Shown here: piece after piece, positions 36,685 to 51,074 of the stretch
Position numbering within the stretch: the stretch's first letter is position 1
Layout of the letters: each line of letters opens with the position of its first letter
DNA from: Amblyornis subalaris
Taxonomy: Eukaryota > Chordata > Aves > Passeriformes > Ptilonorhynchidae
NCBI GenBank assembly: GCA_018881555.1
Contig: JACAXG010000255.1
Location: forward strand, 91,458-155,457
Direction: 5' to 3'
Length of the DNA stretch: 64,000 nucleotides
Position numbers and translations under genes: made by a program
The notes under the pieces: generated by a model
What the model was told of the DNA's origin: nothing
The model's input: the letters and a program-made list of their open reading frames with translations, nothing else
Databases searched by the model: none

Positions 36685-39600
36685 AAACAAAACTAGGAGA
36701 CAGAATATGGTGTATTTTAAAGGCATAGGGTAGCAAGAATACCCTCGGAGAGGTCTGTCTGAAGACTGCAAGGCTACTTCTTATTTTCAGAGATGCTGTT
36801 TTCAGTTTTAGCTCATTCTCTGGAGTAAAATCTTTTTATCAAACAGTTAAAATTTTTTCATTGCTTATATATTCTGTTCAAGATATGGTGCAAATATAAA
36901 GCTATGAGAAAGTCATTGACGGATGTTTACTAATTCCAAATCCACTTAGTATCCTGAGTATCTAGGCACCACAGTTTGTTGTTTACAGCTTAGCCACCAT
37001 CAATTTGAACTTCTGAAAAGTCGGCATTTAAGTGCTAAAGGCCCAGTTTGAATCCAGGCTGATATTAGGCTATAGTTTATGCATCAGCATGGAAGAGCAG
37101 GGAAACAGGAGCATTTTGTGAATGAAAATATCTGCTCTAACTTCTAGAAAAATTGTAGCATCTACTTGTATGAAAACAATATAGGGGTTATTTATAACAC
37201 TTTTTGGTAAAAAGTAGAGTAGAAATTTTTTAAGGATTTTCATGAGAGAATATGCATGTATTTGATTACAACAGAAACGTGAAAATGTGTGGATCTGGAT
37301 GAATGTTTGTACATGTATAAAGAAAAATCAGATTTTGACAGCTAAAACTGAAACAATGCTTCCACTCACTATCATCAGCAACATAAGGTAGGATGAAAGC
37401 AACTGCAATGCTGAGCCACCCAAAACTAACTGGAACCATCTTAGAGCAGGTCAGTCAGTCCAAACAGAGAATCTACCTGATCAATGAGCCAAAACCCACC
37501 CCAAATAAGTTTATTTCCCTGTTTAAAATCTGTTGAAAGCTTCAAAGAAGATTTTGAATGCCTATAACTCTTGCCTCCCATCTGAATTAGAGGCTGGTGA
37601 ATACCTTGCATCAATGTCAGGAAATGTTAGTTCATATCTTACAGTGATTCACTGTAGTTGTCTTTGCTCTTCTATGTATAAATATTCTAAGAAAGTAGTT
37701 TGCTGGCAAAAACAGTCACTAACAGAAAATTTTAAACAGTTACTAAACACTCATGGTATGGAAATTTTCATTCATAGCCATGGGCATTAAAGACCTCATT
37801 CCAAATATATCATTAGCCCAGCAAGAGAAAATCTTATGTTACATTTATAGCCAAATAAGGATATTGATTTAGAAATAATTATTTTAGATAAAAAGTATTA
37901 GTTATCTATTGAATAAATAAATATATCAAATATGTCTTTGCTGTAAGTATATCAAAGATGATGTAAGATAATTTGCAAAGATATTTGGTGAGATCCCTCA
38001 GTTACCACCATGGGCAAAACAGACTTGACTCAGGGAAATTACTTTCATTTATTACCAATCCAATCAGAGTAGGATAATGAGAAAAAACCTACAAATCTTA
38101 AAACCCTTCCCTCCAACCCTGCCTTCTTGTTGCCATGGAAACCAAATAAATTCTTGAACCTGACAGTCTTCGAGGACACTCTTCAGAACTGCATGCCTAT
38201 AAAGGCAATTGCTTTCCCTGTCTCATGGGTTTGTGCTGGAGATCGGTATGGAAAGGCAAGGTATGAATGGGTTACCTTTGGGTCTGTTTTCCTCATCTTT
38301 AGTTTATTTTCAAAATTGTCAGCTGGGATGAGTGTGATGACTCATAACCTTGTTTTCTTTAAAAATCTTCCACAGCTGACTGATTTCTGTCAACTTCATG
38401 AGTGTCTAATGGAAGGAAAGTACCCTGTTGACATTGCTCCCAGGAGTTTAGTCTTCCTATACTTGCAGATTTGCCATCCTGGACAGTGTATTTTTATGAA
38501 ACAACACCATTGCAAAAGACTGCGTAAGCTAGATATTTCACTATGGAGTATGGGTTGACCTTTGAAATTCTTTCGATAAAACCCACTCCTACAAGATCTG
38601 CCCATAACACTTCAGGTTGATCTTATGTCTCCTGCATAGGAAAAATGTCTAGAGTGAGATCTAGAAGAAATTCTCAGGCATCCCACACTAAAACTCTGTA
38701 AAACCAGTAGTTTATAGGATGACAACCATCCCTAGTCTCCTCAGAGAGACACAAGGGTGAAGCAGATCATGTCAAAGGTCACCTCTTGATGAGGGCTTAC
38801 GATGGGCAGCCAACAGGTAGGAACTCCTGTCTTCTGCAGAGGAGGACAATGCATGGGCTGCCTGTTCAGTGTGGTGATTTCTGTGCCAACCACGCATACA
38901 GCGAGGCAGAAGATAGCATAAGAGTATGCATGACAAGACAGGGACTTTTGGGTTTTGTAAATATCATTTACAACCATCGTGAAACTATTGCATGAAGAAC
39001 AAGGTTTTGGTTTGGGAAGACAGCACACAGAGCAGTGGTATGGATGTATGTGCAGATGCCACTGAAGGTTTGGTAATTTGAATGATGGTTTGGCAATTCT
39101 GAGCCCACACGTGCATATTCCTAGACTGTATCTTTCAGTTTTTATAAACTAAGCCCCCCACGAAATAAGCGCCGTAAAAAACATAAACAACTGCTACTTC
39201 CATGTATGAAAGATGACCTGATAAATCAGCACAAGAAATAATTGGAACAAAGTGAATGCAACAATTAAAAGCATCACATTATTTTATTTAAATATGTGCA
39301 CTGAGCATAGCTGTCTATGTTTAAGTAATTGTGGCAGCTACCAGAAAGGCATAGACAAATTCTTACATGTAATATTTCCTCTCTTGAATTATTGAGCTCT
39401 CTATCACCTACTTTTGGACAGAAACCTAGAAACGGATTCTGAAATCTTCCCTCTCATTGGCAGATCCATGAAGTCACTGGATAAATCTGGATGAATCAGA
39501 CTTAAATTTCCATAACACCAAATATGCTTGTCACAGTTTAAGAACAACCAGAAAGTAATAACATAATTAGGGGATCCAGTCTCTTTATTTTCAGATGCAA

Positions 39601-41910
39601 AGCAATCAGGAATCTATGGAATTGAAGGCTGGCTGTCCATGTTGACCCTTATCTGTCAAATTAAGCATTTTATAATATTGCTTTATCAAGATACATATAG
39701 TTAGATATATAACAGATATGTCACTGTAAATAAACAGGCACATTTTAATTGCTCCCTACCACTAGTGTTTGCCTAAACTCTTCTCAGCAGAAAAATTACA
39801 TGTTTATAAAAGAGAAAGACTCTTGGAGGCAGTTTAGACATCAACTTCTAATTTTCTGAAACGATAGTAAAATTTTATAAGCAAGCACTTAACGTCTGAT
39901 TTAATGTTGAATGATATCGACGAATCAAATGCTGATACTGTATAGCTGAAACAATTTTAAAGAAGAGAAAAGGTTCTCTCTGTGTATAGGTTTTGCTTTG
40001 TCACCATGCTGCACTCTATGTCAGAACAAAGGTTATATGCATAATAAGGTCATGCAAATGAGGTGAAATCAGCAAAAGTGTGTTGGGGGAGGGGACGATG
40101 TAAAACATGGCCATCAGTATTATGATGAAGGAGTAGAGAATTTAAATGTTTAGTGCTGGCACATTTCAGTTTATATTTCTGTCGTATTTTTGAATGTGTA
40201 GACTGAGGCTCTTGAAAGACCAGAATGAAAAGATCTCTGCTTTGGACCAGAAGGATTGATAGTGTCATTTAGCAGACTGTCCAAATATGCCTTCCCATCC
40301 TACACCTATTTACTTTTATTTTTCAAAATAGAATCAGCATGGTAATAATTAGCAGCAATAATGGAGGAGAAGCTCCTTCTACTCTTTGTGTTTAGGTGAG
40401 GGTGTTTTTTCACTGCCCTGCTGCACTGCCTAGATGCCAGCTCCTCATTTCAGCCATGATGGAAGCTCTGAGTACAATAGAAGCAGAGTACCAATATGAA
40501 TTACAAATACATGTATATCTTACTGCACTGCCTCTCCCTCCCCCTTCTTTAAATGAATGTAGTCTAAAAATATCCTCCACTCTAAATTGCTTTAGTGCTG
40601 AGGCAATGTCTTGCAAAAACACTATTGTTACTTACAGAAGAAAACAAAACCTCAAGCCCCAGACTGAATAAACTTCAAGCCTCAGAGAGAATAATGTTAA
40701 TGTGAACTGTTCTGCATCTGACTGCAAATTAACTATCTTTTTCAAAGATATTGCTCTCACTTAATAATGTGGAGTGCACACCCACATGAAGAGTAATAGT
40801 ATTTTACTTACGGAGAATTGATGGGGAAAATCTTGTTTCTTCAAATGAAAATGGGGCAAAATGTTACAAGTGCTACATATGTACATGCTGTGAGGTTTTT
40901 TTAATTGTTGTAGCCCAGTAAAAGTAATCTATATCAGCTTTTGGAAAAGTAATCTCAATTATTTTTTCACAAGTGGATCTCAAAGGGAAAAAAAGTGAGA
41001 TGAGAAAACACACAAAAATAGTGAATGGAATTGATAGTAAATTTATTTTTAAATTTTAGAGCCAGATTAAACAAATTTACTTAGAAGAAATTACTCAGAT
41101 GAATAATCTATTGGTATTAAGAGGTTTACTCAGATAAGTGTAGTGACTTGCAAGAACTTGCAGAATAGAGCCCAAGTCTGTAAATATTTAGAAAATAAGT
41201 CACTGATGAAATCCTTCTCTTCACAAGAAGGAAATATCCATTTGGCAATTGTAAAACGCACTAAAGAAAAGCTTTCTTAAAGAAGTGAAAATTAGCTAAG
41301 TATTAACTGCTTCCTTTGAACTCATTAAATCCTTTCTTTACTCTCTACTAAAAGAAAAAGCAAAATTAATAACTTTCTTTAGTATTTTAATTCTTTTGAA
41401 AAAAATCTTATCACTCTCAATATCACTGTGGAGCTTAATCAGCACAATTGACAAGGATTTATGAACATTTTCATTTCAAATGCATTTACATAGACACAAA
41501 TATATTTATGTGTACATAAATTCATTTTATTACAGCTATTTTACACAAACAGAACCTCAAGTAGTTGAAATACTAAAAAAGCCAATCAAAATACTCCTCA
41601 TATCTGTAAGTCCATAAACCTCTTAAAATTTTGTCTTTAAAGAAACCCCAAATGGCTAAATTATGGAAATACAGAATATTTGCCAGTTATATCTTGATTC
41701 TCATTCAAAATTCCCACAAGAATGTAAGCATCCCAGTAATATAAACCACAGCAATAGGAAAAAAAGTAGAACACAGGGACTTGTAAATAAATCCATGAAT
41801 AACAAGAAGAAGGGATGCTAGGATTATGTATTTTACCAGTACACTCCTTTGCTTGTAAACCATTAGGTTGTGAGATGCAAAAATTGCCAGCTCCGCAGAT
41901 GGGGGAGAGT
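36685..41910. other. AT-rich unique DNA, no gene seen
   Basis: No gene recognised. A 143-codon plus-strand frame at 38127-38558 has no recognisable domain and no supporting signals. No mobile element is visible in over 5 kb. Confidence 0.5.
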
Positions 41911-42000
41911 GAGCGTGTGTCTGTGTGTGTGTGTGCGTGTGTGTGAGACAGGAGGGAGGGAGGAAGAAGGGAGAGGTATGGAGGAGAGGAATGGAGATAG
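41911..42000 (+). repeat. (GT)n microsatellite joined to a homopurine tract
   Basis: GTGTGTCTGTGTGTGTGTGT-type repeat (41915-41946) is followed directly by an almost pure A/G tract (41946-42000, GGAGGGAGGGAGG and related words). The first part can adopt Z-DNA and the second triplex H-DNA. Confidence 0.9.
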
Positions 42001-45000
42001 GGACATGCAGACACAATAAAGCATAATAACATTCCTGAATGTCTAATGTCTTAAATATGGTCTGTCTCTCTGTATCCTACTGCTATCGGTACTGCAAGCA
42101 GGGTCAGAGAAGCAGGTCATAGTTCCTCACCAATTTGTTCTTGATTCGAGTACTTTTTGACAAAGGAAAAAAATATTTGTAACTTCAAGTATGGGGAAAA
42201 ATGAAATTTTTACTTTAGTCTAATGTTCGAGATAAAGCAGTGTCTCACATGTTTAGCATGATGCTTACCAATCGTGAAATACTACCATACATCTTATTTA
42301 CTTAGCACAGATTATTAGGAGTGAATTAATATTAATAATTACAATTTATCTTTTAACAACAGCATATTTCAAAAAATTACAGTTTTAGGTCCATAAGATG
42401 AAGGCAAGCCAAGAGCTAGCAATGCACTTCCTTGGTGTTATTTGGCTCCGTGAAGGCTGTTTTGTGAAAGTATAGGGTATTTTTTTCTTTATTTGATGGA
42501 TGCTGTGGCTTTAACAAAGAGTGACTGAGATGGCTTAACAAAGAGAAGGAGGGCTGAGTGTGTTGCTTGTAAGAGAATAACCACCTTCCAGAGCTCTTAA
42601 ATCCACACTATATGTAGTGCGTGTCCTGAGTGGCTTTTGTTTTCCATGTCTTTTGTAAGCTTTTAGCATCTGATTTCTTTTTCCGTGCATCAAATGTCAA
42701 GTTAATTTACAGAGCACTATTACTGATATGTTTCCTTGGTTTGTGGTTTTCTGTGAAAGGCAGGCAGCTGAGACCAAGTCTTGGGGTGAGGGGGAGGTGC
42801 AGGACGTACAGTGTGCGCCCACGCCTGTAAATTGGCTGCCCGTGTGACAGCAGGACTAGGGAAACCTCCCGTCCCCATTTGCATCCTGAAGAATATCCAG
42901 GGTTAAACCCAACTGATTTCCATGTGGGATTTAGACCTGACATGTATAATTTGGTTCACAGACCTCTCGAAGGAAAGTTTGTTTTCCACTCATAGGTGGA
43001 AAAATCTTCTAAGATAAATAAAGCTGGCTTAGCAGCAGCAGCAAATAAATATCTTTGTTATATTCCTTACAAATTTATCTTGTGTGATTACCAGACAGAT
43101 GCTTGCCACCAAATTATTGTATTTTACTCCTCAGCAATTCAAAAGAAAACATCTATCCACATCTACCATGTTTCATTTGGAAAATGTCTCCATTTAATTC
43201 CAGAAGTATACTTGCCATAAATAAAACCATAAATCACGGGTTTAGAGGCAAATTAAAACAATCTTGAAAGGCTATGTAAGAAAGATTTTACACCTTTCTA
43301 TCTTTATGTAGGGAGATGCAATCTTCTACCTGCTCTATGCATCAATTAGTGTTTTCTAAACAGCATGAAAGATGCAAGTAACTCTTACATGTGAGTGTGC
43401 ATGTAGCGAATTTATATCATAGAACTAGCTCATTTTTGTCACCTAATAGCTTCATAAAATATTTTGGTGATGCTTAGCACTCCAGTCTTAATAGCTGGTA
43501 GTGATAAAAACCCATAACCCAATATTTTAATAAAATTTTAAATAAACCAGACCTTCACTTTTAATGAGATCTAGTACAGTGCTTTGACTTATCACTAATT
43601 TAGAAGAACACATTACAATTTTTGCCAGGTGCTGCTTTCCTGTCGGCTCTCCCAGTAACTCTGATGCAGAATGACCATACCTTCTGTGAGGTGTTTAGTG
43701 GCTTTTCAGGATTAGGGCCTTAGCAGGTATATCCACTTAAATGTGGCTTCCAAATCTTTAGTCTTCACTGAACAGCTCTTGAAACTTAGCTTGGTCTGAA
43801 GACTAAGGAGAGAGGACAAACAGCAGCTCAGTCTTCAGGCTGATCCTATGCTAGCAAAAAAAAAATATGCCCTGAGAGCGTACAGAGACACAGTCTTAGT
43901 GTTTTCTTACTGTGTTTTATTCAATGAGTTTGTGATGATATAGATAATCCAGAAGCTGTGCCCTGATGTTTATTTTGGCCTCATGTCTGTAAGGTACTAA
44001 GTGTCTTTGGAGGACCATTTCTTCTGGCTTTTCGGAACAGGTGGCAGATGGGGGTAAACCTTGGTCATGCCTTTTTGTGGCTGACAAAATCTCAATGTCT
44101 ACTCAAGCAGAGAAAATTCCTGTGTTTACATCAATGCATATCCACATTTTCTGAAAAACGTGCTTGAGACATTCATTTGATGTTCACAGATCCTCTGCCA
44201 TATTACAAATTTTAGCCAGTTTGAAAATGTAGTGTTGGGGGATCATACTGGCTTGTGCGGCTGGGAGGCATGTGCATCCACGCACATGTGCAGACACGTG
44301 CGCACATCTATAAGCCTGAGTCCTTGGGTGCAACATTTTGCCCTCCTTTCATACTCAGTAACACAGCTGTAAGTTTTATTTGCAGTGCATCACAGCCAGA
44401 TTTATACCGTAAGCCACAAATAAATGCAAACCACCTGATCTGGCATCCCCGTGTAATGCAAAGTGAAAGCTTCCCACATTGTTTCGTTACCTTCTGGCTA
44501 ATTTCCCCAATTAAATCTAAGATCTTACACTATAATGAAAGACAGGATTTTCAGTGAGCTCCTCTTCCACTACATTGTTACATGTAGGACAGGATTGTGT
44601 TTATGTCCTTTAAAAATACCATACAAAATAGCTTAGAAAGAATTAATGAATAAAGCAAAAAATACATGTATTTTTCAAAGTACAAATGCAGTGGTGTATT
44701 TATGTATTTAAGAGACACAATGAAATGTATTCTTGAAATTTATTAAGAGTAAATAAGTTCTACTAAGAACATATCCAATTAAAATTAGAGCACTGTGTTT
44801 TCTCTTTGATGTGGTCTCTGACGCTTTTTCTGTTTAGGCATACCAGCATTAAACAATTTCTATTAAGATTGAAGGATTCATAGAATAATGATGCCGTATG
44901 TTTTAGTAATGAATATTTTGAGGCATGTGGCAGTGTAAATAACAAAGATTTTATTTTTCAAATTAATAAACTCTACAACAATATCCAGTAACACTGTCAT

Positions 45001-47315
45001 TTGTAGTGTAACAGGAAAATTTAATATTTTTTTGTAAAAACCTAGGCTTCTCAATCTTCCTGTTACAAGCTATTGTGTGTTAAATATTCACTGATATTTT
45101 GAGTTTTTACATGCATTGTACCTTCATCTATAAGTAACTTTACTGATCTTAGATGAAACCATGTCATGAATTTGAAGGTCTAGCTGGTGTGCTAGTCACT
45201 CAAAATACCAGGAAAAAAATGCTCATAGTTAGTAATCTTTACAAACAGTAAGTTTTTAGACTACATCTCAGTTAATCTCTCTGATAAACAATATATCCAA
45301 ACCTCTATGAGGTACAACAGATCTGGAACATAATTGCAGTTAACCATAGTAAACAGCAAATCATTTAATGTCCTTGTCACTGGTGTTAAAATAAAAATGC
45401 AAAGAAAATCTTGCTAAATTGTTCTATCAGGTGGGTAATCAGATTACTGAAGTAATTAGACAGATGAAAGCCATTTCAGAAAGCAGCTTGATACATGAAA
45501 CATTTTACTCTCCATTGTTGTCTGTAGGGAATGGAACACTAACATGTAAAATATCTACAGAAAGACTTTTGTTCATTTCATGTAAATAATTCACATTAAG
45601 GTAATGCAATGCATGCATGCACACATACCTACCAGATATGAATTAAAAACCTGAAGCTTTAAAAAGTAGTATGCTAGTAAATTATTTGAATTTTAAAATA
45701 TTTTATTCTAATTCCTACCAGTTCACACTGTTTTCAGGAGAGTTCAAGGAAATATTAAAAATACTATAGAAATAAAAAGGATAAGGTATTTGTCACTCTT
45801 GTTTAAACTGATGTATGCTCCTGTCCTATAAACGTCACATTGGATAATCCTGAAAAATTACCATGAATCTCCATAATTATGCATATTTATGATGGTATTT
45901 TGCATAGCACAGCAGCAGTTTACATGGCAGGGCTACGAAAAGAGGTGGGTGAGTAAAAACTGAATGGTCTAGAGGACTAAAATTATTACCAGCATCCTAG
46001 AAACACACTCAGCAACTATTTTGTTTTGCTTGGTTTACAAAACCAAAACAATTTGCCTTGCACCACTTGGGTGATGCTTCCAATTTGCTGTCAGGTTTGT
46101 GCTCCATACTTAGCCAGAAAAATTTAGCTTGGATAAGTTGCTGAGGAACACCCATGCTAATTAGAAACATCTTTTTCTGTTACTGACAGTTGTAAAGAAA
46201 TCCAGGAATCAAAAATCAGAGGAGTACTTTTTCAAAATTGCCCTTTTTGTTGAAGGCAGAAGGGTTACATTTCCAGCAACTGTTCACCTGACCCAGGTGA
46301 GACATTTGCATCCAAGTGCATCCTCACTTCTGCATCCAAGATGAGGCCCAGGCAATATTCAAGCAAACTCTTAAAAGACAGGGAGAGACAGAAAGATTGT
46401 CCTTCCTCTCAGTAACATTTTATGTTGAAAATGGCGATCAGAGTTAATCAGAGACTCTAGAAGTAATTATTGGCAGGGTTTGGGCAGCATGGATGCTTGA
46501 GTAAACAGCGATTGTTCTTTCCACCAGTTCCCTAATAGAAACAACAATACTGGCATTGTCCTCCACTTCTCATTAAGGGGCTTTGGAGAGGGAGCTGGGA
46601 GGAGGGTGGGAAACCAACAGTCAGACCCCACTCCAGAGGGGCCTCTCCCGATCCCGCTGCAGCAGGCTCCAGCTTTTGGCATTGGCGGTGCCAGCTGCAT
46701 GGGGAGAAGCCAAACCTGTCATACCACCTTCTCATCAAACCTCCAGTGTGGCAGCAGAGCGTTGTTAGAGCCTAACGAGGAAACAAACACAAAAGGAAAG
46801 GTTAGGCCTCTGTAAGACATGCGAGTTTTGCCCCCATGAGAACCCACTGCACAGGACGCTTCATTTATGAGGGGTTTTTGTTGTTGTTTGGGTGTTTTTT
46901 CATTTTTTTATGGGAGAGAGCACATGAGCAAGGTGGTGTTTTCTGCAGTTTTTTTAGACATCATGTCATGACTAGGTAGCTATAACCAGGCAAATTATAA
47001 TTGTCTACAATTGCATTTGCAACCGCTCTGTCAACAGCCACAGTCAGAGTGCATGAACCTGTGCTTTGAAAATACTGATATTGACAATATTGCATGGCTC
47101 CCATCCAAAGTTCCCTTACACACCCTACTAATATGATTGTATGCTTCTGGATGAACAATTGTGCATCTTTTTGTGTTTCTAAACTCAACCTACTCTTCAG
47201 GATCAACTTCAGCATGTGGTAGCCCTAAGTTACTGCTCTACCAGGTTCCGAGCTCTTCTCCCTGATTGATCCACTCTTCCGTGGGCCACTCCACTGGTCT
47301 AACAGTGCTTCTTGT
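42001..47315. other. AT-rich unique DNA with a minor GC bump at 46.6 kb
   Basis: No gene recognised. About 46560-46760 is locally GC-richer with overlapping short frames on both strands. No domain, splice pair or CpG density supports an exon there. Confidence 0.45.
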
Positions 47316-47353
47316 GGGGCCAAATGCTGCTTGCGGGGCCAAATGCTGCTTGC
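47316..47353 (+). repeat. 19-bp perfect tandem duplication
   Basis: The unit GGGGCCAAATGCTGCTTGC occurs at 47316-47334 and again at 47335-47353 without a mismatch, so the duplication is recent or conserved. It lies just upstream of a CR1-like terminus. Confidence 0.95.
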
Positions 47354-47382
47354 CATGAGCACAGGACTCAGAAAGTAGTGAG

Positions 47383-47430
47383 GAGTTAGTCTTGGAGGTC
47401 CCTTCCAACTCGTGACGTTCTGTGATTCTG
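47383..47430 (+). mobile_element. CR1 LINE 3' end, plus sense
   Basis: AGTCTTGGAGGTCCCTTCCAACT followed by GTTCTGTGATTCT matches the plus-sense CR1 terminus (TTGGAGGTCCCTTCCAAC then the terminal ATTCTGTGATTCT repeat), with a few substitutions. The 5' boundary is unclear; upstream sequence from about 47220 may belong to the same element but is too diverged to say. Confidence 0.7.
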
Positions 47431-50400
47431 GTTCTCTAGTCCCACTTCATCCTGTGTTCAGAGCAAGGTGGCATTAATCATAGTCCCAACACAAAATACT
47501 TTTACATATCCTATTTTTAGTGGAGACAATGGAAGTTTTGTGTTTGCAGTTTGAAGACTTAACACTCTGGTCTGTAAGTGTGTAAACTACATTGTCTGCA
47601 GGGAAAGGCTGGCATTAAACAACGGAAATCTGTGTAACATGGCTTGTAGAAACCTTCTCAGCAAGGGCTCAGGATTTGTCCCTGCATCAGGCATGCTTAA
47701 ATGTAAAGATACACCTAAACCCAGGAGAACTTGTGTGCTTGAATATACATCACCAGAACAACAAATTGGGAGAAAATACACATACAGCCTTTTGTTGAAT
47801 TTGTATCACTAGAAAATTTGGAATCTGGAGGTTATTTAAATGCTTATAGTCGTAAGTTATGAAGATACAGGTAAGATATGTGTGCACAAAGAACTATTTC
47901 TGTTTCAGTGTCTGTGATTTCATGTTTTCATAGCTGGGCTTGCATGAAAGGAAGCCAAACTCTGGGAACAATTCCCAAGTTTTTCTTGCACAGACATGTG
48001 TGCACATTTACCTGAAAGTGGCCAAGAAGTTTGGCAGGCATGATGCTGCAAATATTGTCATTGTTGTAAGTATTCAGTCATCTGCAGGAGGGTGTACTCT
48101 TCACAGATCCAATGCAAAGTTTCTCTGTTTCTGTTGTATTTAACTATCTGTCAACCATAGGATGCTGGTAGAGTCTGTTTTAAATTTTAATATTCTAAAA
48201 AAGACAAGAGAATCTTAATTGAATGATCTGTTTGTCAAGCTGCAGGATGTGCATAGAATCTGTACAAGAAAGATCTGTAATAAATCCCTATCCCAAAACT
48301 CCAGGTGAATGTTTGATGAAGGTAGACTCTCACTACAAAATTATGCAGAAGGGCATAAGCAGAATTTTGTATAGACAAGTACCTGATTCTTAAACAAGAA
48401 TTTTGCAAAAACAGAAATCCTTTACATTTTCTGCTTTGTACAGAAAAATTTTGTGCAAGGGTGATTTGAGAATTTTTTGAAATGTTCAGTTACTTTCGGT
48501 ATGCTCTGCTACAGAAATAAACTGCATATAAAAACACGTAGTTTTATGAATGCTGGCATCTAACACCAAGTCAACAACGGGCTAAAATACTGTTTGTATG
48601 TTACATTTACCAAAACTTCTGTTTCAATATGTTTCTAAATACTGACTCACTCCCGACTAGGTTGTGAGAAGAAAAAGTGTTTATGATGCCTTGAATTGCA
48701 AAACAAGACCTGTTTCACAAGGACTCCACCCTCTGGGATCGCAGTTAATATAAGCCCTGTTTCATTTTTGCAACATTTTTGCAATATTTTTATAGCAAAT
48801 CTTTCATTTTATTTTATTTCACAAAAATTGAGAAGTACCTTTCTACTATGAGGCTTAGCATTATCTTTTCAACACATAATGGTCAAGTATTTTGTCAGAT
48901 TTTTTATGCTTTAAGACTTATTGAAATAAAATGTCTTTCTTTAAGAAATCCTTCTGCAGATTCAGTGGGACCTCAGGCAAAAAAATCTTTCTTTTAGTTA
49001 TAATCCTCATTATATTATTCAGTACAGTGTTTACTAACCAGAAGCCCACAGTCGTGATTTTGCGCTATCTTTTGTGAGTCTGCTCATTCAGTACCAAAAA
49101 CACACGATTTTTCTTGTGGTGGTGGTTGTTGTTGCTAAACTGAGCAGCAGCCCTCCAGTCATTTTCAAGGAACTGCAAAAGAGTTAAGTGATGTTTCTAG
49201 AAATACGATAACATTAGGCCAATAATAGTGCAGTTTGCAACTACAACGCCATATTTTTCTTTACACAAATAAGTGAACTTTGTAATAACAGAATCCAAGT
49301 AAGTTTGTTATCAATTACAGAAAAGTTAAATATATTCTTAGAAGTGTAGGCAGTGCAATCATGAATATGTGAGAATTATGTAAAGTACACATGCACTGTT
49401 TCATAGGTGATTATTTGTCACCTTAAGAGTTTCTGGTTAAATATACAGTTATAATATAAATGAAAACAGCACATGAAAGCACTATTTAGCTCATGCTAAC
49501 TACTACAGACAGGTTTGTCATGAGATCCTAACACACATCAGTATCATATAGAAATTAAATATCCTGTATGGTCCCTGTATATAGTGCTATCTTTTATCTA
49601 TTTCATTTAGATATGGGATTGTGGGTGCCAGATCTGTAGAGAAAATATTAAGATAACAACTATTTTGAAAAATCAGTTGCTGGCCTGTCAGCAGTACTGC
49701 AGACTTCAAATTCCAGGAAGAATTAGCCCAAATTTCTGTATATTTTGTGCTTTAAATAACTTTTGAGAAAAATTAGACTGAATCTGCATAGTCCTTTGGG
49801 GAGATTATTTAAATATTTTCAAAATAAATATTGTGATAATATCTCCTTTCTAGCTCTATTTTATTTGAAGGCAAAAATATATGTTCCAGAGTGTTTAAAA
49901 AATCAGAAAATATTTTGTTTAAAGAAAGTGTATATTTATCTATAGACACAAATGTACATACCTCTATATACACATGCTTGCATTATCCAATATGTACATG
50001 TAGAACAACATATAGAATGCATATACACATATTGCATATTATAAATAATATATACTACACACTGTGATCCTATATTTAAATTTAAATATAAATAGATAAA
50101 ATACACGTGTACGTATAAACATACATATATGCCTACTTCTATATACAGACATATATAAATATGCATATAAATACATGCAGTATTTATCAAATTTTTTCAT
50201 TTCTGTAGGTAAATTTTCATGCTTTTCATGTATTACCACCCATTATTATAAAAATAAATATATCAACTATAACATAAAAGTACCAAGCATAATACAAAAC
50301 AACAGACTAATTCTTACAAAGCTTAAGGAAAAACACACCCGGCAACAATTTATAAAGTTTGTGTTTTCACTTCTCCTTTACTAGGAAAGTTAATGAATAA

Positions 50401-51074
50401 AGCAAAATAAAAAAGCTGTTAAGATGAAATATTGCTGTGTTGTTTACAATGAATCATCTAATAAGATTTTGAATATGTCATTTTTTACTTAATTCCATAG
50501 TACTTCTGTGAATAGTTTTTACCAGCACTACTTATTTAGTCAATGACATATAAGGTGAGTGAAAATTGCACAACTAGACTTTGAAAGGAATACTAAAAAT
50601 CTTAACAAAATCACCAGAGCAAGTCTGCAAGATACTGAGTACTTTGAAGCTAATCTGATGTGAACTCCTGAGCAGGAAAAACTTAAACTGTTTTCTCAAA
50701 GTTAAAAGATATACACAGGCTTAACTGCTTTGCTGAGTGGGAGAAGAAATGAACAGAATTTTGTTGTCTAGTTTTTAGTGGCTTTTTGAGAAATATGTTT
50801 CCGTGTTTTTTAGAAAATGGAAATAGTTTCTTAGAATAAGGAAAATCATTGAACAAATATATAGGACTTAGGTTTTGTTCTCAACTGTGCCAGACTTCTT
50901 CGTGAAGAAGGTCTGCCTCATGAGGCCGTATTCAATCTGATTAATTAGATTCATGACTAGTGAAATAAATATAATCAGTAAATTTATTTATAGTCTTGTA
51001 AAACTGTAGAAGTGTTCAATTTGTTAACTCTTGGGCATTGCATCAAAGGCCCTCATGTAAGTAACAGCATAGAA
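47431..51074. other. AT-rich unique DNA, no gene seen
   Basis: No gene recognised. 49930-50180 is a degenerate TATA/CATA/ACAT-rich region containing a 20-bp perfect palindrome at 50071-50090. Minus-strand frames through it encode Y/I/C-rich low-complexity peptides and are artefacts. Confidence 0.5.
50071..50090. repeat. 20-bp perfect AT palindrome
   Basis: TATATTTAAATTTAAATATA is its own reverse complement. It sits in a decayed TA-rich microsatellite, so it may have arisen simply from composition. Confidence 0.9.

Noticed and set aside
38127..38558. 143-codon plus-strand frame
   Set aside because: No recognisable domain and no conserved motif. The surrounding sequence has no exon-like signals.
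46560..46780. GC bump with four overlapping short frames
   Set aside because: No CpG density, splice pair or domain. The frames contradict each other.
49930..50240. Overlapping Y/I/C-rich minus-strand frames
   Set aside because: They are translations of a decayed TATA/CATA microsatellite.
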